Origin: Chryseobacterium sp. Tr-659
GTDB taxonomy: Bacteria; Bacteroidota; Bacteroidia; Flavobacteriales; Weeksellaceae
Direction: 5' to 3'
DNA: 64,000 bases
Assembly (NCBI RefSeq): GCF_011752975.1
Contig: NZ_VWWP01000005.1
Coordinates: 280,005 to 344,004, forward strand
This document shows positions 44,618-53,084 of this stretch, in pieces (the first letter of the stretch is position 1; every line of letters begins with the position of its first letter). The position numbers and the translations under genes are program-made. The notes below the pieces were generated by a model, which saw only the letters and a program-made list of their open reading frames with translations, was not told where the DNA came from and made no database searches.

Positions 44618-45505
44618 TTAATTAAAAACTGATTTATAAATAGTTATAGAGCTCATAACAATAACCAGCAAACCAATAATCAGAAACATTTTTTTAACAG
44701 GAAGCTTAGCTGTAAGCATTGCAGAAAAAGGAGCGGTAATAATACCTCCGATCAAAAGCCCGAGAATAATGTTCCAGTGCTGAATTCCAAGGGTAAAGAA
44801 AAAAGTAACAGCGGCGGTTATTGTCAGTATAAATTTGGCTACCGTAGAACTACCTACTGCAAATCTGGGAGTAAATGCATTTTTGATTAAAGTTCCGGTT
44901 ACCAAAGGTCCCCAGCCACCCCCTGCAAATGAATCTATAAAACCTCCGATTACCCCTAATCTTGTAAGGTTTGTTTTCTTTTTAAGCGATTTGTTCTGTT
45001 TTTCCTTAAAAGCATTTGAGAAAATCTGAAATCCGAGATAAAGAGTATAAAAAGCAATTATTGTTTTTGTGATTTTGGCGTAATATTCCCCAAGATAGGT
45101 AAGGCAGACGGCTCCGATAACAGCACCGATAACGGCAGGAATTGCCAGTTTTTTTACCAGACTTTTGCTCACATTTTTAAGCCTTACATGGCTTATACTT
45201 CCCGCGGCAGTTGTGAAACTTTCAGCAGAATGAATACTTGCACTTACAATATGAGGAGGAATATTCAGCAGCAGAAGTGTTGTAGTACAGATAACACCAT
45301 ATCCCATTCCCATTGATCCTGCAACTATTTCGGCAAAAACGCCTACCAGCAGCATCCAGTAAAAAATATGGTTATCTTTTGCCAAAATAGTCAAAAGGTC
45401 ATCCAGATATCCCAGCTCGTACATAGAAAATACCGTAATGAGCAAAATAACTGTAGTCACAAAAAGAACATTAAGCCTTATTTGAATTTTTCTTGAAATT
45501 ACCAT
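44618..45505 (-). CDS. TauE/SafE-family sulfite/anion exporter
   Basis: Inner-membrane TSUP-family transporter of 295 residues with about eight hydrophobic helices. Seen: the first half MLLVGVFAEIVAGSMGMGYG and the internal-repeat motif GGFIDSFAGGGWGPLVTGTL around residue 190, both typical. Members export sulfite, sulfoacetate or related organosulfur anions. It overlaps a 44-codon gene by 7 bases and shares its promoter. Upstream on the same strand is an Rrf2 regulator, a family that often controls cysteine and iron-sulfur genes, so a sulfur-metabolism role is likely. Confidence 0.9.
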   Translation of the reverse strand: MVISRKIQIRLNVLFVTTVILLITVFSMYELGYLDDLLTILAKDNHIFYWMLLVGVFAEIVAGSMGMGYGVICTTTLLLLNIPPHIVSASIHSAESFTTAAGSISHVRLKNVSKSLVKKLAIPAVIGAVIGAVCLTYLGEYYAKITKTIIAFYTLYLGFQIFSNAFKEKQNKSLKKKTNLTRLGVIGGFIDSFAGGGWGPLVTGTLIKNAFTPRFAVGSSTVAKFILTITAAVTFFFTLGIQHWNIILGLLIGGIITAPFSAMLTAKLPVKKMFLIIGLLVIVMSSITIYKSVFN

Positions 45506-45633
45506 TTTACAAAATCATTTGGGGTATTAACGTACAATTCCAGGATTAATGATCTGTGTGCTAAGGCAGGATCTCCTGTTCCAATGAAGACCGTAAGTTT
45601 TTGTAATCTGGTTGTATCTTCTTTTGAAATCAT
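45499..45633 (-). CDS. Micro-ORF coupled to the TauE/SafE gene (44 residues)
   Basis: A 44-residue frame beginning MISKEDTTRLQKLTVFIGTG and ending PNDFVKW; no family recognised. Support for it: an in-frame stop lies 6 bases before the ATG, so this Met is the only possible start. A promoter-like -7 box (GATATTTG) lies about 23 bases upstream, and the stop codon overlaps the transporter start (AAATGGTAA). It might be a leader for translational coupling, or a small protein partner of the transporter. The possibility that it is an unselected frame remains. Confidence 0.45.
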   Translation of the reverse strand: MISKEDTTRLQKLTVFIGTGDPALAHRSLILELYVNTPNDFVKW

Positions 45634-45655
45634 AGTTTATTCATTTGAAGTCTTG

Positions 45656-45663
45656 CAAATATC
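45656..45663 (-). promoter_or_regulatory. -7 box of the micro-ORF/TauE promoter
   Basis: Minus-strand GATATTTG is one base from TAnnTTTG. It lies between the palindromic operator-like site (45679-45698) and the micro-ORF. Confidence 0.5.
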
Positions 45664-45678
45664 TGATAAAATATCTAC

Positions 45679-45698
45679 CCTACAAAATAAGTAGACTA
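45679..45698 (-). promoter_or_regulatory. Operator-like palindrome of the TauE micro-operon
   Basis: Minus-strand TAGTCTACTTATTTTGTAGG contains an imperfect CTAC...GTAG inverted repeat. It matches 18 of 20 positions of TAGTCTACTAATTTAGTAGG at 52099-52118. It lies upstream of the -7 box of the micro-ORF/TauE promoter. Confidence 0.55.
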
Positions 45699-45713
45699 AT
45701 AATTCAAAAAAAA

Positions 45714-45737
45714 GGATCAGGTCAGTCGACCAGATCC
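45714..45737 (-). terminator. Terminator overlapping the end of the Rrf2 gene
   Basis: Stem GGATCAGGTC with GACCAGATCC (one mismatch) and an AGTC loop, followed on the minus strand by nine T. The 3' end of the rrf2 coding sequence forms one arm, so the last codons are shared with the hairpin. Confidence 0.75.
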
Positions 45738-46129
45738 ATTAAAGTTTTTTTCTCAAGAATATTCAGTGAGGCATCCCGTACTTCAATCAATACATCATGA
45801 AGCCCGCAGTGGTCTTCATTACAATCTTCACATTTTTCATAAAAGTTCAGACTTACACAAGGAAGCATGGCAATGGGACCATTAACAAGACGGATGATCT
45901 TGGCAAGTTTTACATTTTCAGGATTTTCTTTGAAAAAGTAACCTCCGCCTTTCCCTTTTTTACTATCAAGGATATCCGCTTTTTTCAGTTCAAGCAGAAT
46001 ATTTTCTAAAAACTTTAAAGGAATCTTTTTGTGTTCCGCAATTTCAGAAATAAGAATCGGGCCTTCATTTCTTTTTTCTACAAGATATGAAAGCGCCTTA
46101 AACGCATATTGAGATTTTTTTGAAAGCAT
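45722..46129 (-). CDS. Rrf2-family transcriptional regulator
   Basis: A 135-residue Rrf2-type winged-helix regulator. Seen: the N-terminal MLSKKSQYAFKALSYLVE helix and recognition region ISEIAEHKKIPLKFLENILLELKKADIL, then wing SKKGKGGGYF. Four Cys at 91, 100, 103 and 108 (PCVSLNFYEKCEDCNEDHC) suit an iron-sulfur cluster, as in IscR, NsrR and related members. It may sense iron-sulfur, nitrosative or cysteine status. It is a candidate regulator for the palindrome shared by the TauE micro-operon and the cupin gene, but this is inferred. Confidence 0.9.
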   Translation of the reverse strand: MLSKKSQYAFKALSYLVEKRNEGPILISEIAEHKKIPLKFLENILLELKKADILDSKKGKGGGYFFKENPENVKLAKIIRLVNGPIAMLPCVSLNFYEKCEDCNEDHCGLHDVLIEVRDASLNILEKKTLMDLVD

Positions 46130-46303
46130 TACAGCAAAAATAAGAAAATTGTTTAATATGTGAAAAAGTGAAGAAAGCTAACACCTCTATGTGCACTGCA
46201 AAAACCAATTAATATATTCCGTTTTCTTTATAATACCTTCTTTCAGCTTCGCTTTAGCTACCACATTTTTGCCTTTCTCCTATTAAATCATTATGTTTGC
46301 CAT

Positions 46304-46732
46304 ATGTTCAGTAAACAAGAGGCACAGCAACTAAAAAAAGAATTTTGGACAGCTTTCGGAAAATCGTTTCCCAGAAAATGGATTCTTTATGATACCAAAA
46401 TCAAGGATATGGCATTTAAATTTTCTGCCGATAATAAAAAGGCAGAGGTTTCGTTAGATATCGAAATGAAAGATGAAATCTTCCGGAATGCCTATTACGA
46501 AAAGATTTGGTCACTGGAAGATATCTTAAAGGATTTTATAGGAGATTTTCAGAAAGAAGAGTATTTCACTTTGGACAATGGCAAGGTTATCAGCAGAATA
46601 TGGGTAGAGAAACATAATGTTTCCATTTTTAATAAAAATACCTGGCAGGAAACTTTTGAATTTTTTTTCGACAAAATGGAAGGTTTCGAAAGGTTTTATT
46701 ATGAATATGAGGATTTTATAAAGGATATATAG
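46304..46732 (+). CDS. DUF4268-domain protein
   Basis: A 142-residue soluble protein of the DUF4268 family, nearly the whole domain: KKEFWTAFGKSFPRKWILYDTKIKDMAFKF and KKAEVSLDIEMKDEIFRNAYYEKIW. Such domains also occur fused to restriction-like nuclease domains, but this is the stand-alone form. Acidic, aromatic-rich C-terminus (FEFFFDKMEGFERFYYEYEDFI). No known function. It is alone on its strand with the next gene 110 bases downstream. Confidence 0.82.
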   Translation: MFSKQEAQQLKKEFWTAFGKSFPRKWILYDTKIKDMAFKFSADNKKAEVSLDIEMKDEIFRNAYYEKIWSLEDILKDFIGDFQKEEYFTLDNGKVISRIWVEKHNVSIFNKNTWQETFEFFFDKMEGFERFYYEYEDFIKDI

Positions 46733-46842
46733 AATACTTGTGAAATAATTACCGTTTAATGCCCAAGTAGAGATAAAAAAGAAATCTTATCTTTGCTTAT
46801 ACCACTTAAACTAATAGATGAAACTAAATAACATGACTAAAA

Positions 46843-47481
46843 ATGAGAAAAGTGTACAAAAACATTTTTGGAGAAGTTATCTCCAAGAGCAATGCTATGA
46901 AACTAGATGAATATCATCTGTATTATTACGAGGAAGGTTCTGATTTTATAAAAGAGATTGAATTTATCAATGAAGACAGTATTTATAATATCAACTATTT
47001 TCTAAGTGATGGAGAAGATGAATCACAGGTAGTAGATTATCTGAAAGAGAAGTCCGATTTCTTTGATATTGAAAAAAAAGAAACCGATGACGGATTTATT
47101 ATTTCCACGAATAAACTTTATTCTTTATCTGTAGACGAACTGCCCTTAATTTCAAAGACTGTTTTCAAAACAGATGATCCTGAAAATTTTATATGTTCCC
47201 AGGTTATTGATAATGAAACTCAGGAGCCACAACTTGAAAGAACGGTGAAATGCTGGTACACCAACGATGAGAACGGTGAAAAATACGCGGCTATAGAATG
47301 CAGTTATCAGGAAGACGGAAAACTGGAATTAGCCATTGATAAAACATCTGATCCTGAACATGAGGAAAACTGGACACATTATGATTATGATACTTTCCAG
47401 GATCTTCAAGAACGTATCGCAACGGATATCAGCTATTATAAAACCGCTGCATTACTTCCTAAAGAAGCCTATCAGAAATAA
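46843..47481 (+). CDS. Uncharacterised acidic protein
   Basis: A 212-residue very acidic soluble protein with no recognised domain. Features: MRKVYKNIFGEVISKSN, HLYYYEEGSDFIKEIEFINED, and repeated acidic loops ending KTSDPEHEENWTHYDYDTF. The beta-strand-rich first two thirds and no signal suggest a cytosolic protein. The start ATG at 46843 fits the preceding A-rich region; a second Met is at codon 19. The same-strand DUF4268 gene lies 110 bases upstream, so co-transcription is possible. Function unknown. Confidence 0.7.
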   Translation: MRKVYKNIFGEVISKSNAMKLDEYHLYYYEEGSDFIKEIEFINEDSIYNINYFLSDGEDESQVVDYLKEKSDFFDIEKKETDDGFIISTNKLYSLSVDELPLISKTVFKTDDPENFICSQVIDNETQEPQLERTVKCWYTNDENGEKYAAIECSYQEDGKLELAIDKTSDPEHEENWTHYDYDTFQDLQERIATDISYYKTAALLPKEAYQK

Positions 47482-47585
47482 TAATTCTCTCTTAATACCC
47501 AAATCAACTAATTATTTACTATATGGAAGAGAATTCAAACTTCTTCGCTGACAGAAAAAATATTATTTTGTAAAAACAAAATTGG

Positions 47586-47611
47586 AAGCCGTCTCACAAG
47601 TGAGACGGCTT
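47586..47611. terminator. Bidirectional terminator
   Basis: A perfect stem AAGCCGTCTCA with TGAGACGGCTT and a CAAG loop. It lies between the convergent acidic-protein gene and gldG. Confidence 0.9.
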
Positions 47612-47620
47612 CTTTTATTT

Positions 47621-49288
47621 TTATCCAAACTTCTTCTTTCTCAGCCAGAAGAATAATCCTCCGATAAGGCCTATAACTGCCAGTGGAAGCAATAAGTTAA
47701 ACCATTGCCATTGGCTTTTTTCTTCTGTAATTCTGTACCTGTCCAGAAGTCTTTCTTCAATATTTCTGTTTCTTAGCTCCATCAGGTTGCTGTCGTCTAA
47801 CAGGTAATCTAAAGCATTTCTAAGGAATTGTTCGTTTCCAAACTGTTCATTGGTCATCAGATCTACTCCCAACGGAAGCGGTTTTCCTTTGATTACTTTA
47901 TTTCTTCCGACATCTCCGTCTGCGATAACAATCATTTTATTTTCCGGGCTGGATGTTTTAAAGCCAGGATAAGATTTTCTTTCAATTCTTGAAGCATAAG
48001 CAGAGTTGAACTTTCCTTCCAAAGCAACTGCAAAGATCTTTGGTGTGCTTGGTTTTTCCATTTGTCCAAGGCTGTCTACGCTTGCAATTTCTTTCAGATC
48101 CACATAATTCGGAACCTGTTTCAGCAATGTTCTTTCACTGGACTCGAAAAGTACCTTTGTTTTGATATTCTTTCTTCCCAATGTATCAATGGAAGTTGGA
48201 AATTCAAATTTCACAGGGTTGATATTTTTTGTAATCGGATTGTTGTTTTCAGCAATTCCCAGAGGATAATATGGCCAGGGTAAGCTTGTATACTGAGGAT
48301 TTCCGCTTACTTCTCCGGTTACGAGTCTCAATAAAGCAAACTTTTTAACATCTTTCACCAATGCCGGATTGATTCTTAAGCCGTAGTTGAAAAAGAAATC
48401 CGTCATATTGATATCAATCGGGAAAGGCATCACTTTTTTAGATCTTGTTAAAGTATCCATTTCCGCATTTACTGCGTCAATCATCCAAAGTGTCTTCCCT
48501 CCGTTCATTATGTATTGATCAAGAATCACTTTTTCATTATCCGTAAAGGCTTTTCTTGGCTTTGCAATCACTAAAGCACTCATCTGCTTTAACAATGGTA
48601 CGTCTGCCAATGAAAGTTCTGTTTGATTTTTAGGAATAATTGGCCCTGCATCATAATTTTCCAATGCCAGCTGAACAAAACCCTGAAACTCTTCCGGGCT
48701 CAATTCATCATGATTCACCAGAATCCCGATTTTCTTCTTCTTATCGGCAGCAATATTTTTGATATTGGAAACAAGGTTATATTCCAGTCCTTCAATAGAC
48801 CTTGTCAGTTGCTCATCTGCATCAATACCTGCCTGCTGTACTACTAAAGGTATGGAAACTCCATCAGTTCCATGTTTGATTACAGCATAAGGAAAAAGGG
48901 TGATTTGCGAGATTTTGCCGTCTTTCACATCCGGAAGGATTGAAGGCTGCATTCCCATAGCCATAAGGGTGTCCTGAGACATTTTTGTTTTAATAGGATC
49001 GATAAATTTAAAATCGATCTTCGGATTGATCTTTCTGAATTCCTCCAGCATAAACTTCGTTTCACTCTGCAGCTGTTTGAAACTTGCCGGAAAATCACCT
49101 TCAAGATAAACCTCAACAGTAAGCGGCTTTTTAACGGATTCCAATACTTTAATCGTATTGTCAGAAAGAGTATATCTTTTTTCTTTTGTTAAGTCTAATC
49201 TGATTCCTGAATATGCCAGGATAATAACTAAAGGAATTATAGCAAATAAGAAAATTCCCAGTGGAGATTTAGCATTGATCTTCTTCAT
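47621..49288 (-). CDS. gldG: Gliding-motility ABC transporter component GldG
   Basis: Membrane-anchored protein of 555 residues: an N-terminal transmembrane helix (GIFLFAIIPLVIILAY), a large periplasmic domain with YTLSDNTIKVLESVKKPLTVEVYL and DEQLTRSIEGLEYNLVS, and a C-terminal helix (LLLPLAVIGLIGGLFFWL). Together with GldF (permease) and GldA (ATPase) it is needed for gliding in Flavobacterium. It starts 4 bases after gldF. gldA is not in the window. Confidence 0.93.
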   Translation of the reverse strand: MKKINAKSPLGIFLFAIIPLVIILAYSGIRLDLTKEKRYTLSDNTIKVLESVKKPLTVEVYLEGDFPASFKQLQSETKFMLEEFRKINPKIDFKFIDPIKTKMSQDTLMAMGMQPSILPDVKDGKISQITLFPYAVIKHGTDGVSIPLVVQQAGIDADEQLTRSIEGLEYNLVSNIKNIAADKKKKIGILVNHDELSPEEFQGFVQLALENYDAGPIIPKNQTELSLADVPLLKQMSALVIAKPRKAFTDNEKVILDQYIMNGGKTLWMIDAVNAEMDTLTRSKKVMPFPIDINMTDFFFNYGLRINPALVKDVKKFALLRLVTGEVSGNPQYTSLPWPYYPLGIAENNNPITKNINPVKFEFPTSIDTLGRKNIKTKVLFESSERTLLKQVPNYVDLKEIASVDSLGQMEKPSTPKIFAVALEGKFNSAYASRIERKSYPGFKTSSPENKMIVIADGDVGRNKVIKGKPLPLGVDLMTNEQFGNEQFLRNALDYLLDDSNLMELRNRNIEERLLDRYRITEEKSQWQWFNLLLPLAVIGLIGGLFFWLRKKKFG

Positions 49289-49292
49289 AATT

Positions 49293-50021
49293 CTACTTCT
49301 TTTTGTTAATAAAATGATTCGACAATACTAATGAAGCACCGATAATAAGTATAAAATAAGCAACATCTTTAAAATCAATAAGACCTCTTGTGAATCCTAA
49401 GAAATGTTGATAAAATCCTATATTCTGAAGAATAAAATCTGCTCCGCCCAATAGTTTATAGCTTGCCAGCTGTTCGATCCCAAAATACATGATAAAACAC
49501 ATAAAAACACCCAGCAGGTAAGCCATGATCTGATTCTGTGATAATGAAGAAGCTAAAATCCCCACTCCCGAAAATCCTGCAATTAAAATAATTAACCCTA
49601 AATAACTTCCGAAGGTCATTCCAAGATCTATATTTCCCACAGGAACTCCCAGAACATATACGGTATAAAGGTAAATTAGAGATGGAATAAGGCATAGAAT
49701 CCCGACGATCCATACAGACAAAAATTTTCCTGTCACCAAATCCGACACTTTTAACGGTTGTGAAAAAAGCCAGTTGAGTGTTCCTGTTTGCTGTTCTTCC
49801 GCAAAAGTCTTCATAGAAAGCGCCGGAATGATAAACATTAACAGCCATGGAACCAATACAAAATAGCTCTGAAGAGATGCCATTCCGATCTCAAAAATAT
49901 TAGAATCGTTGTCGAAAAAGAACAGGAAAAGAGTCGTAATCAGACTAAAAGCAGCAATGATCACCCATGCGCTCCAGTTTCCGAAATAACTCCAAAGTTC
50001 TTTCTTTAAAATTGCAATCAT
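49293..50021 (-). CDS. gldF: Gliding-motility ABC transporter permease GldF
   Basis: Type-2 ABC permease of 242 residues with six hydrophobic helices. Seen: MIAILKKELWSYFGNWSAWV at the N-terminus, ALSMKTFAEEQQTGTLNWLFSQPL near residue 70, and a hydrophobic last third. It lies upstream of gldG with a 4-base gap, so the two form an operon ending at the terminator at 47586-47611. Confidence 0.93.
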   Translation of the reverse strand: MIAILKKELWSYFGNWSAWVIIAAFSLITTLFLFFFDNDSNIFEIGMASLQSYFVLVPWLLMFIIPALSMKTFAEEQQTGTLNWLFSQPLKVSDLVTGKFLSVWIVGILCLIPSLIYLYTVYVLGVPVGNIDLGMTFGSYLGLIILIAGFSGVGILASSLSQNQIMAYLLGVFMCFIMYFGIEQLASYKLLGGADFILQNIGFYQHFLGFTRGLIDFKDVAYFILIIGASLVLSNHFINKKK

Positions 50022-50079
50022 AGTTTTTTTGTAAAATGTAAAAGGATGAATGTATTAATGCATACACCCTACCTCACAA

Positions 50080-50631
50080 TTATTTGTTTTTTTTATTTTT
50101 ATTAACGAGTTTCACTGTCATCATGATCAGAAATACAAGAACGAAAAATCCTGTGATTAATTGCCACCAGTATTCAATTACCATTGATTTCAGAATAACG
50201 GTAAATACCACAAGAAACAGAATGAAGGTTGCAATTTCATTCGCCTGTCTGAGTTTGATATTGGCCGTAGGGATTGTATTCCCGTTTAAAGTCTTTAGTT
50301 GAAGTACTTTTTTCCAGCACCAATAATGATAAACGGCAAGACCGATAAGGAATGTCAGTTTTAAGTGGAACCAGCCCATTTTCATCAGTCCCGGATTCAG
50401 GAATATCATGACTAGTCCACATACCGCCATAATGACACCCGCCGGAACGGTAATAATATTCCACAGCCTTCTGGCCATGTATGTATACTGCTCTCTCAGA
50501 ATTTTCTTTTTTTCTTCCGGAAATTCATCGGTATCCTTATAGTACACAAAGATTCTTACGAGATAAAAAATTCCCGCAAAATAGCTTACCATAAAAATAA
50601 TGTGCAGCGCTTTGATTATAGTGTAAAGCAT
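50080..50631 (-). CDS. CopD/HemJ-family membrane protein, possible protoporphyrinogen oxidase
   Basis: Inner-membrane protein of 183 residues with about four to five helices. HemJ/UPF0093 signatures: KALHIIFMVSYFAGIFYLVRIFVYY with conserved His10, MARRLWNIITVPAGV, GWFHLKLTFLIGLAVYHYWCW and LRQANEIATFI. HemJ oxidises protoporphyrinogen IX in the heme pathway of many bacteria. It is upstream of gldF on the same strand, with a 58-base gap, but probably not functionally linked. The protein fits HemJ better than a copper resistance CopD. Confidence 0.82.
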   Translation of the reverse strand: MLYTIIKALHIIFMVSYFAGIFYLVRIFVYYKDTDEFPEEKKKILREQYTYMARRLWNIITVPAGVIMAVCGLVMIFLNPGLMKMGWFHLKLTFLIGLAVYHYWCWKKVLQLKTLNGNTIPTANIKLRQANEIATFILFLVVFTVILKSMVIEYWWQLITGFFVLVFLIMMTVKLVNKNKKNK

Positions 50632-50733
50632 TCAGAAAAAATTAACAGCAAAGATAAGCTTTTATCTAATTTTTAAAAATAATTTTCTTTTGATCAGGAA
50701 AATATAATTAAAAATAGATTTCTATAAAAAATA

Positions 50734-50769
50734 GTTCGGCTCGGGGCAGCAAAGCTGCCCGAGCCGAAC
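50734..50769 (-). terminator. Strong GC-rich hairpin after kbl
   Basis: GTTCGGCTCGGGGCAGC (50734-50750), AAA loop, GCTGCCCGAGCCGAAC (50754-50769): a 16-bp stem with one bulge, followed on the minus strand by TATTTTTT. It is much GC-richer than its surroundings. It should terminate kbl. Confidence 0.8.
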
Positions 50770-50796
50770 ATTATATTTTCATTAGTAGAATCACAA

Positions 50797-51993
50797 TTAA
50801 GAGATCACTCCCAGCTCTTTTCCAACCTTTTCAAAAGCAGCAATCGCTTTATCAAGATGTTCTTTTGTATGAGCAGCTGAAAGCTGTACTCTGATTCTTG
50901 CTTTTCCTTTCGGTACTACAGGATAGAAGAACCCGATTACATAGATTCCTTCATCCATAAGTTTTTCAGCCATTTTCTGAGACAGCGGCGCATCATAAAG
51001 CATTACCGGAACAATTGCAGCATCTCCGTCAGGAATATCAAAACCTTTTGCTTTCATTTCCGTTCTGAAATAGTCTGCATTTTCCATTACTTTATCACGA
51101 AGGCTGGTATCATCAGCAATCATATCCAATACCTTCAAAGCAGCACCTACAATTCCCGGAGCCAGAGAGTTTGAGAATAAATAAGGTCTTGAACGTTGTC
51201 TCAACATATCGATGATCTCTTTCTTACCGGAGGTAAATCCTCCTAAAGCCCCACCTAAAGCTTTTCCTAATGTAGAAGTAATGATATCCACTCTACCCAT
51301 TACTTCGTTGGCTTCATGTGTTCCACGGCCTGTTTTACCAATAAAACCTGTGGCGTGAGAATCATCTACCATTACCAAAGCATCATATTTATCAGCAAGG
51401 TCGCACACTCCTTTTAAGTTAGCCACAATACCGTCCATAGAGAAAACTCCGTCTGTAACGATGATTTTAAAACGGTGATTTTTTTCAGAAGCTGCAATCA
51501 GCTGAGCTTCCAGATCAGCCATATTATTGTTTTTATATCTGTATCTCGCTGCTTTACACAGGCGAACCCCGTCGATAATTGAAGCATGGTTCAGTTCATC
51601 TGAAATAATAGCATCTTCTTCAGTGAATAACGGTTCAAAAACACCTCCGTTTGCATCAAAAGCAGCAGCATAAAGGATCGTATCTTCAAGACCTAAGAAA
51701 TCTGCAATCTTTTTCTCCAGCTCTTTATGAATATCCTGAGTTCCACAGATAAAACGTACAGAAGACATTCCGTACCCATGAGACTGGATCATATCCTGAG
51801 AAGCTTTCATAACTTCCGGATTGTTGGATAATCCCAGATAATTGTTGGCACAGAAGTTTAAAAGTTTTTTTCCGTTAGCTTCTATTTCTGCACTCTGCTG
51901 AGAAGTGATGATTCTTTCTCTTTTGTAAAGTCCGTCATTCTCAATATTCTGAAGTTCATTCTGTAAATGTTGAAGGTATTTTTCAGAGATCAT
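50797..51993 (-). CDS. kbl: Glycine C-acetyltransferase (2-amino-3-ketobutyrate CoA ligase)
   Basis: PLP enzyme of the alpha-oxoamine synthase family, 398 residues, which splits 2-amino-3-oxobutyrate with CoA to give glycine and acetyl-CoA in threonine breakdown. The PLP Lys244 is in [14 protein letters not shown] ([14 protein letters not shown]) and the [16 protein letters not shown] motif is intact. N-terminal [11 protein letters not shown] is also typical. Length and Lys position equal E. coli Kbl. A related synthase (biotin, serine palmitoyl) is less likely. It is divergent from the cupin gene, and no tdh gene is adjacent. Confidence 0.95.
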   Translation of the reverse strand: MISEKYLQHLQNELQNIENDGLYKRERIITSQQSAEIEANGKKLLNFCANNYLGLSNNPEVMKASQDMIQSHGYGMSSVRFICGTQDIHKELEKKIADFLGLEDTILYAAAFDANGGVFEPLFTEEDAIISDELNHASIIDGVRLCKAARYRYKNNNMADLEAQLIAASEKNHRFKIIVTDGVFSMDGIVANLKGVCDLADKYDALVMVDDSHATGFIGKTGRGTHEANEVMGRVDIITSTLGKALGGALGGFTSGKKEIIDMLRQRSRPYLFSNSLAPGIVGAALKVLDMIADDTSLRDKVMENADYFRTEMKAKGFDIPDGDAAIVPVMLYDAPLSQKMAEKLMDEGIYVIGFFYPVVPKGKARIRVQLSAAHTKEHLDKAIAAFEKVGKELGVIS

Positions 51994-52098
51994 TTTAGTA
52001 ATTTTTTAGATGTGCTAATTTACTAAAAAGGCAGTAAAATAAAACCTTTTATAAGTTTAATTCTAAAAAATTGATCCTACATTCAGTTTTAACATTAA

Positions 52099-52118
52099 TA
52101 GTCTACTAATTTAGTAGG
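52099..52118 (+). promoter_or_regulatory. Operator-like palindrome upstream of the JmjC-like cupin gene
   Basis: TAGTCTACTAATTTAGTAGG contains the perfect 15-bp palindrome CTACTAATTTAGTAG (52103-52117). It lies 8 bases before the -7 box of the cupin gene, and in the divergent region with kbl. Matches the site at 45679-45698. Confidence 0.6.
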
Positions 52119-52126
52119 ATAATATT

Positions 52127-52134
52127 TATATTTG
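52127..52134 (+). promoter_or_regulatory. -7 box of the JmjC-like cupin gene
   Basis: TATATTTG matches the consensus TAnnTTTG. The start codon lies 17 bases downstream, and the palindrome overlaps the -33 to -15 region. Confidence 0.68.
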
Positions 52135-52150
52135 TTTAAAATTTGAAAGC

Positions 52151-53029
52151 ATGAGATTAAAGCAGGTACAGAAAATAAAGTCAATTAACTCAGAAACCTT
52201 TATCAAAAGCTATATGAAATCAAGGCTTCCTACCATTCTTGAAAATTTTATAAATCCCGAAAGTCCTGCTTTTAAAAAGTGGAATTATGATTATTTCAAA
52301 GAAGTTGCAGGAGATCAGATGGTCAATATTTATGGCAGTGAACTTGATTCTCTGGACAGAGTTGCAAGTGATCCAGTTGCGCAGACCACATTTTCAGAAT
52401 ATCTGGATCTGATCACAAAACGCCCTACCGAACACAGACTTTTCCTATTTAATTTATTAAAAATCAGACCTGAACTTAAAAACGACATCATTTACAACGA
52501 TGTTACAGACGGTAAGATATTAAAATGGCTGCCTTTTATGTTTTTCGGAGGAGAAGGTTCCGTTACCAGAAATCATATTGATATTGACATGTCGCATGTG
52601 TTTATCACCCAATTCCGGGGAGTTAAAAGAATCTGGTTGTTTCCGTGGGAACAGTCTGATTTTATGTATAAACTACCATATAATTTTCACAGCCTTGTTC
52701 AGATTAAAAACCCTGATTACAGAAAATACCCAGCCCTGCTCTATTTAAATGGCTATGAAGCCATTCTCCATCCGGGAGAAACACTTTATATTCCATCCGG
52801 ATGGTGGCATTATATACAATATGATACGGAAGGATATTCTGTTTCTGTAAGAGCTCTTCCTTCAAGCTCACTTGAAAAATGGCGTGGCTTTAAAAACCTG
52901 GTGATCACAAGGCATTTCGATAATCTGATGCGTAAGATTTTCAAAGAAAAATGGTTCGAATATAAAGTAAAAAAAGCTAAAATAAGAGGAGCAAGAGCTG
53001 CCAGAAAACAAAGAAGCTTTCAAATCTGA
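52151..53029 (+). CDS. JmjC-like cupin (cupin_8) protein, probable 2-oxoglutarate/Fe(II) dioxygenase
   Basis: A 292-residue soluble protein with a cupin_8/JmjC fold. Metal ligands appear intact: His142 and Asp144 (TRNHIDIDMS) and His220 (YIPSGWWHYI). FIH-like features: a Trp-rich pocket (IWLFPWEQSD), GVKRIWLFPW, LHPGETLYIP. Relatives hydroxylate proteins or other molecules using Fe(II), 2-oxoglutarate and oxygen. Substrate unknown. It has the palindromic operator shared with the TauE micro-operon, suggesting control by the same sulfur, iron or redox signal. Its stop codon lies in its terminator. Confidence 0.85.
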   Translation: MRLKQVQKIKSINSETFIKSYMKSRLPTILENFINPESPAFKKWNYDYFKEVAGDQMVNIYGSELDSLDRVASDPVAQTTFSEYLDLITKRPTEHRLFLFNLLKIRPELKNDIIYNDVTDGKILKWLPFMFFGGEGSVTRNHIDIDMSHVFITQFRGVKRIWLFPWEQSDFMYKLPYNFHSLVQIKNPDYRKYPALLYLNGYEAILHPGETLYIPSGWWHYIQYDTEGYSVSVRALPSSSLEKWRGFKNLVITRHFDNLMRKIFKEKWFEYKVKKAKIRGARAARKQRSFQI

Positions 53030-53038
53030 AAGCTTCTT
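53011..53038. terminator. Bidirectional terminator overlapping the cupin stop codon
   Basis: Stem AAGAAGCTTTCA with TGAAAGCTTCTT and an AATC loop (53011-53038). The TGA of the hairpin is the stop codon of the cupin gene. Confidence 0.85.
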
Positions 53039-53084
53039 ATTGTATCATATTTTTTATCACAAAATCATATTTGATCCTGAAATA

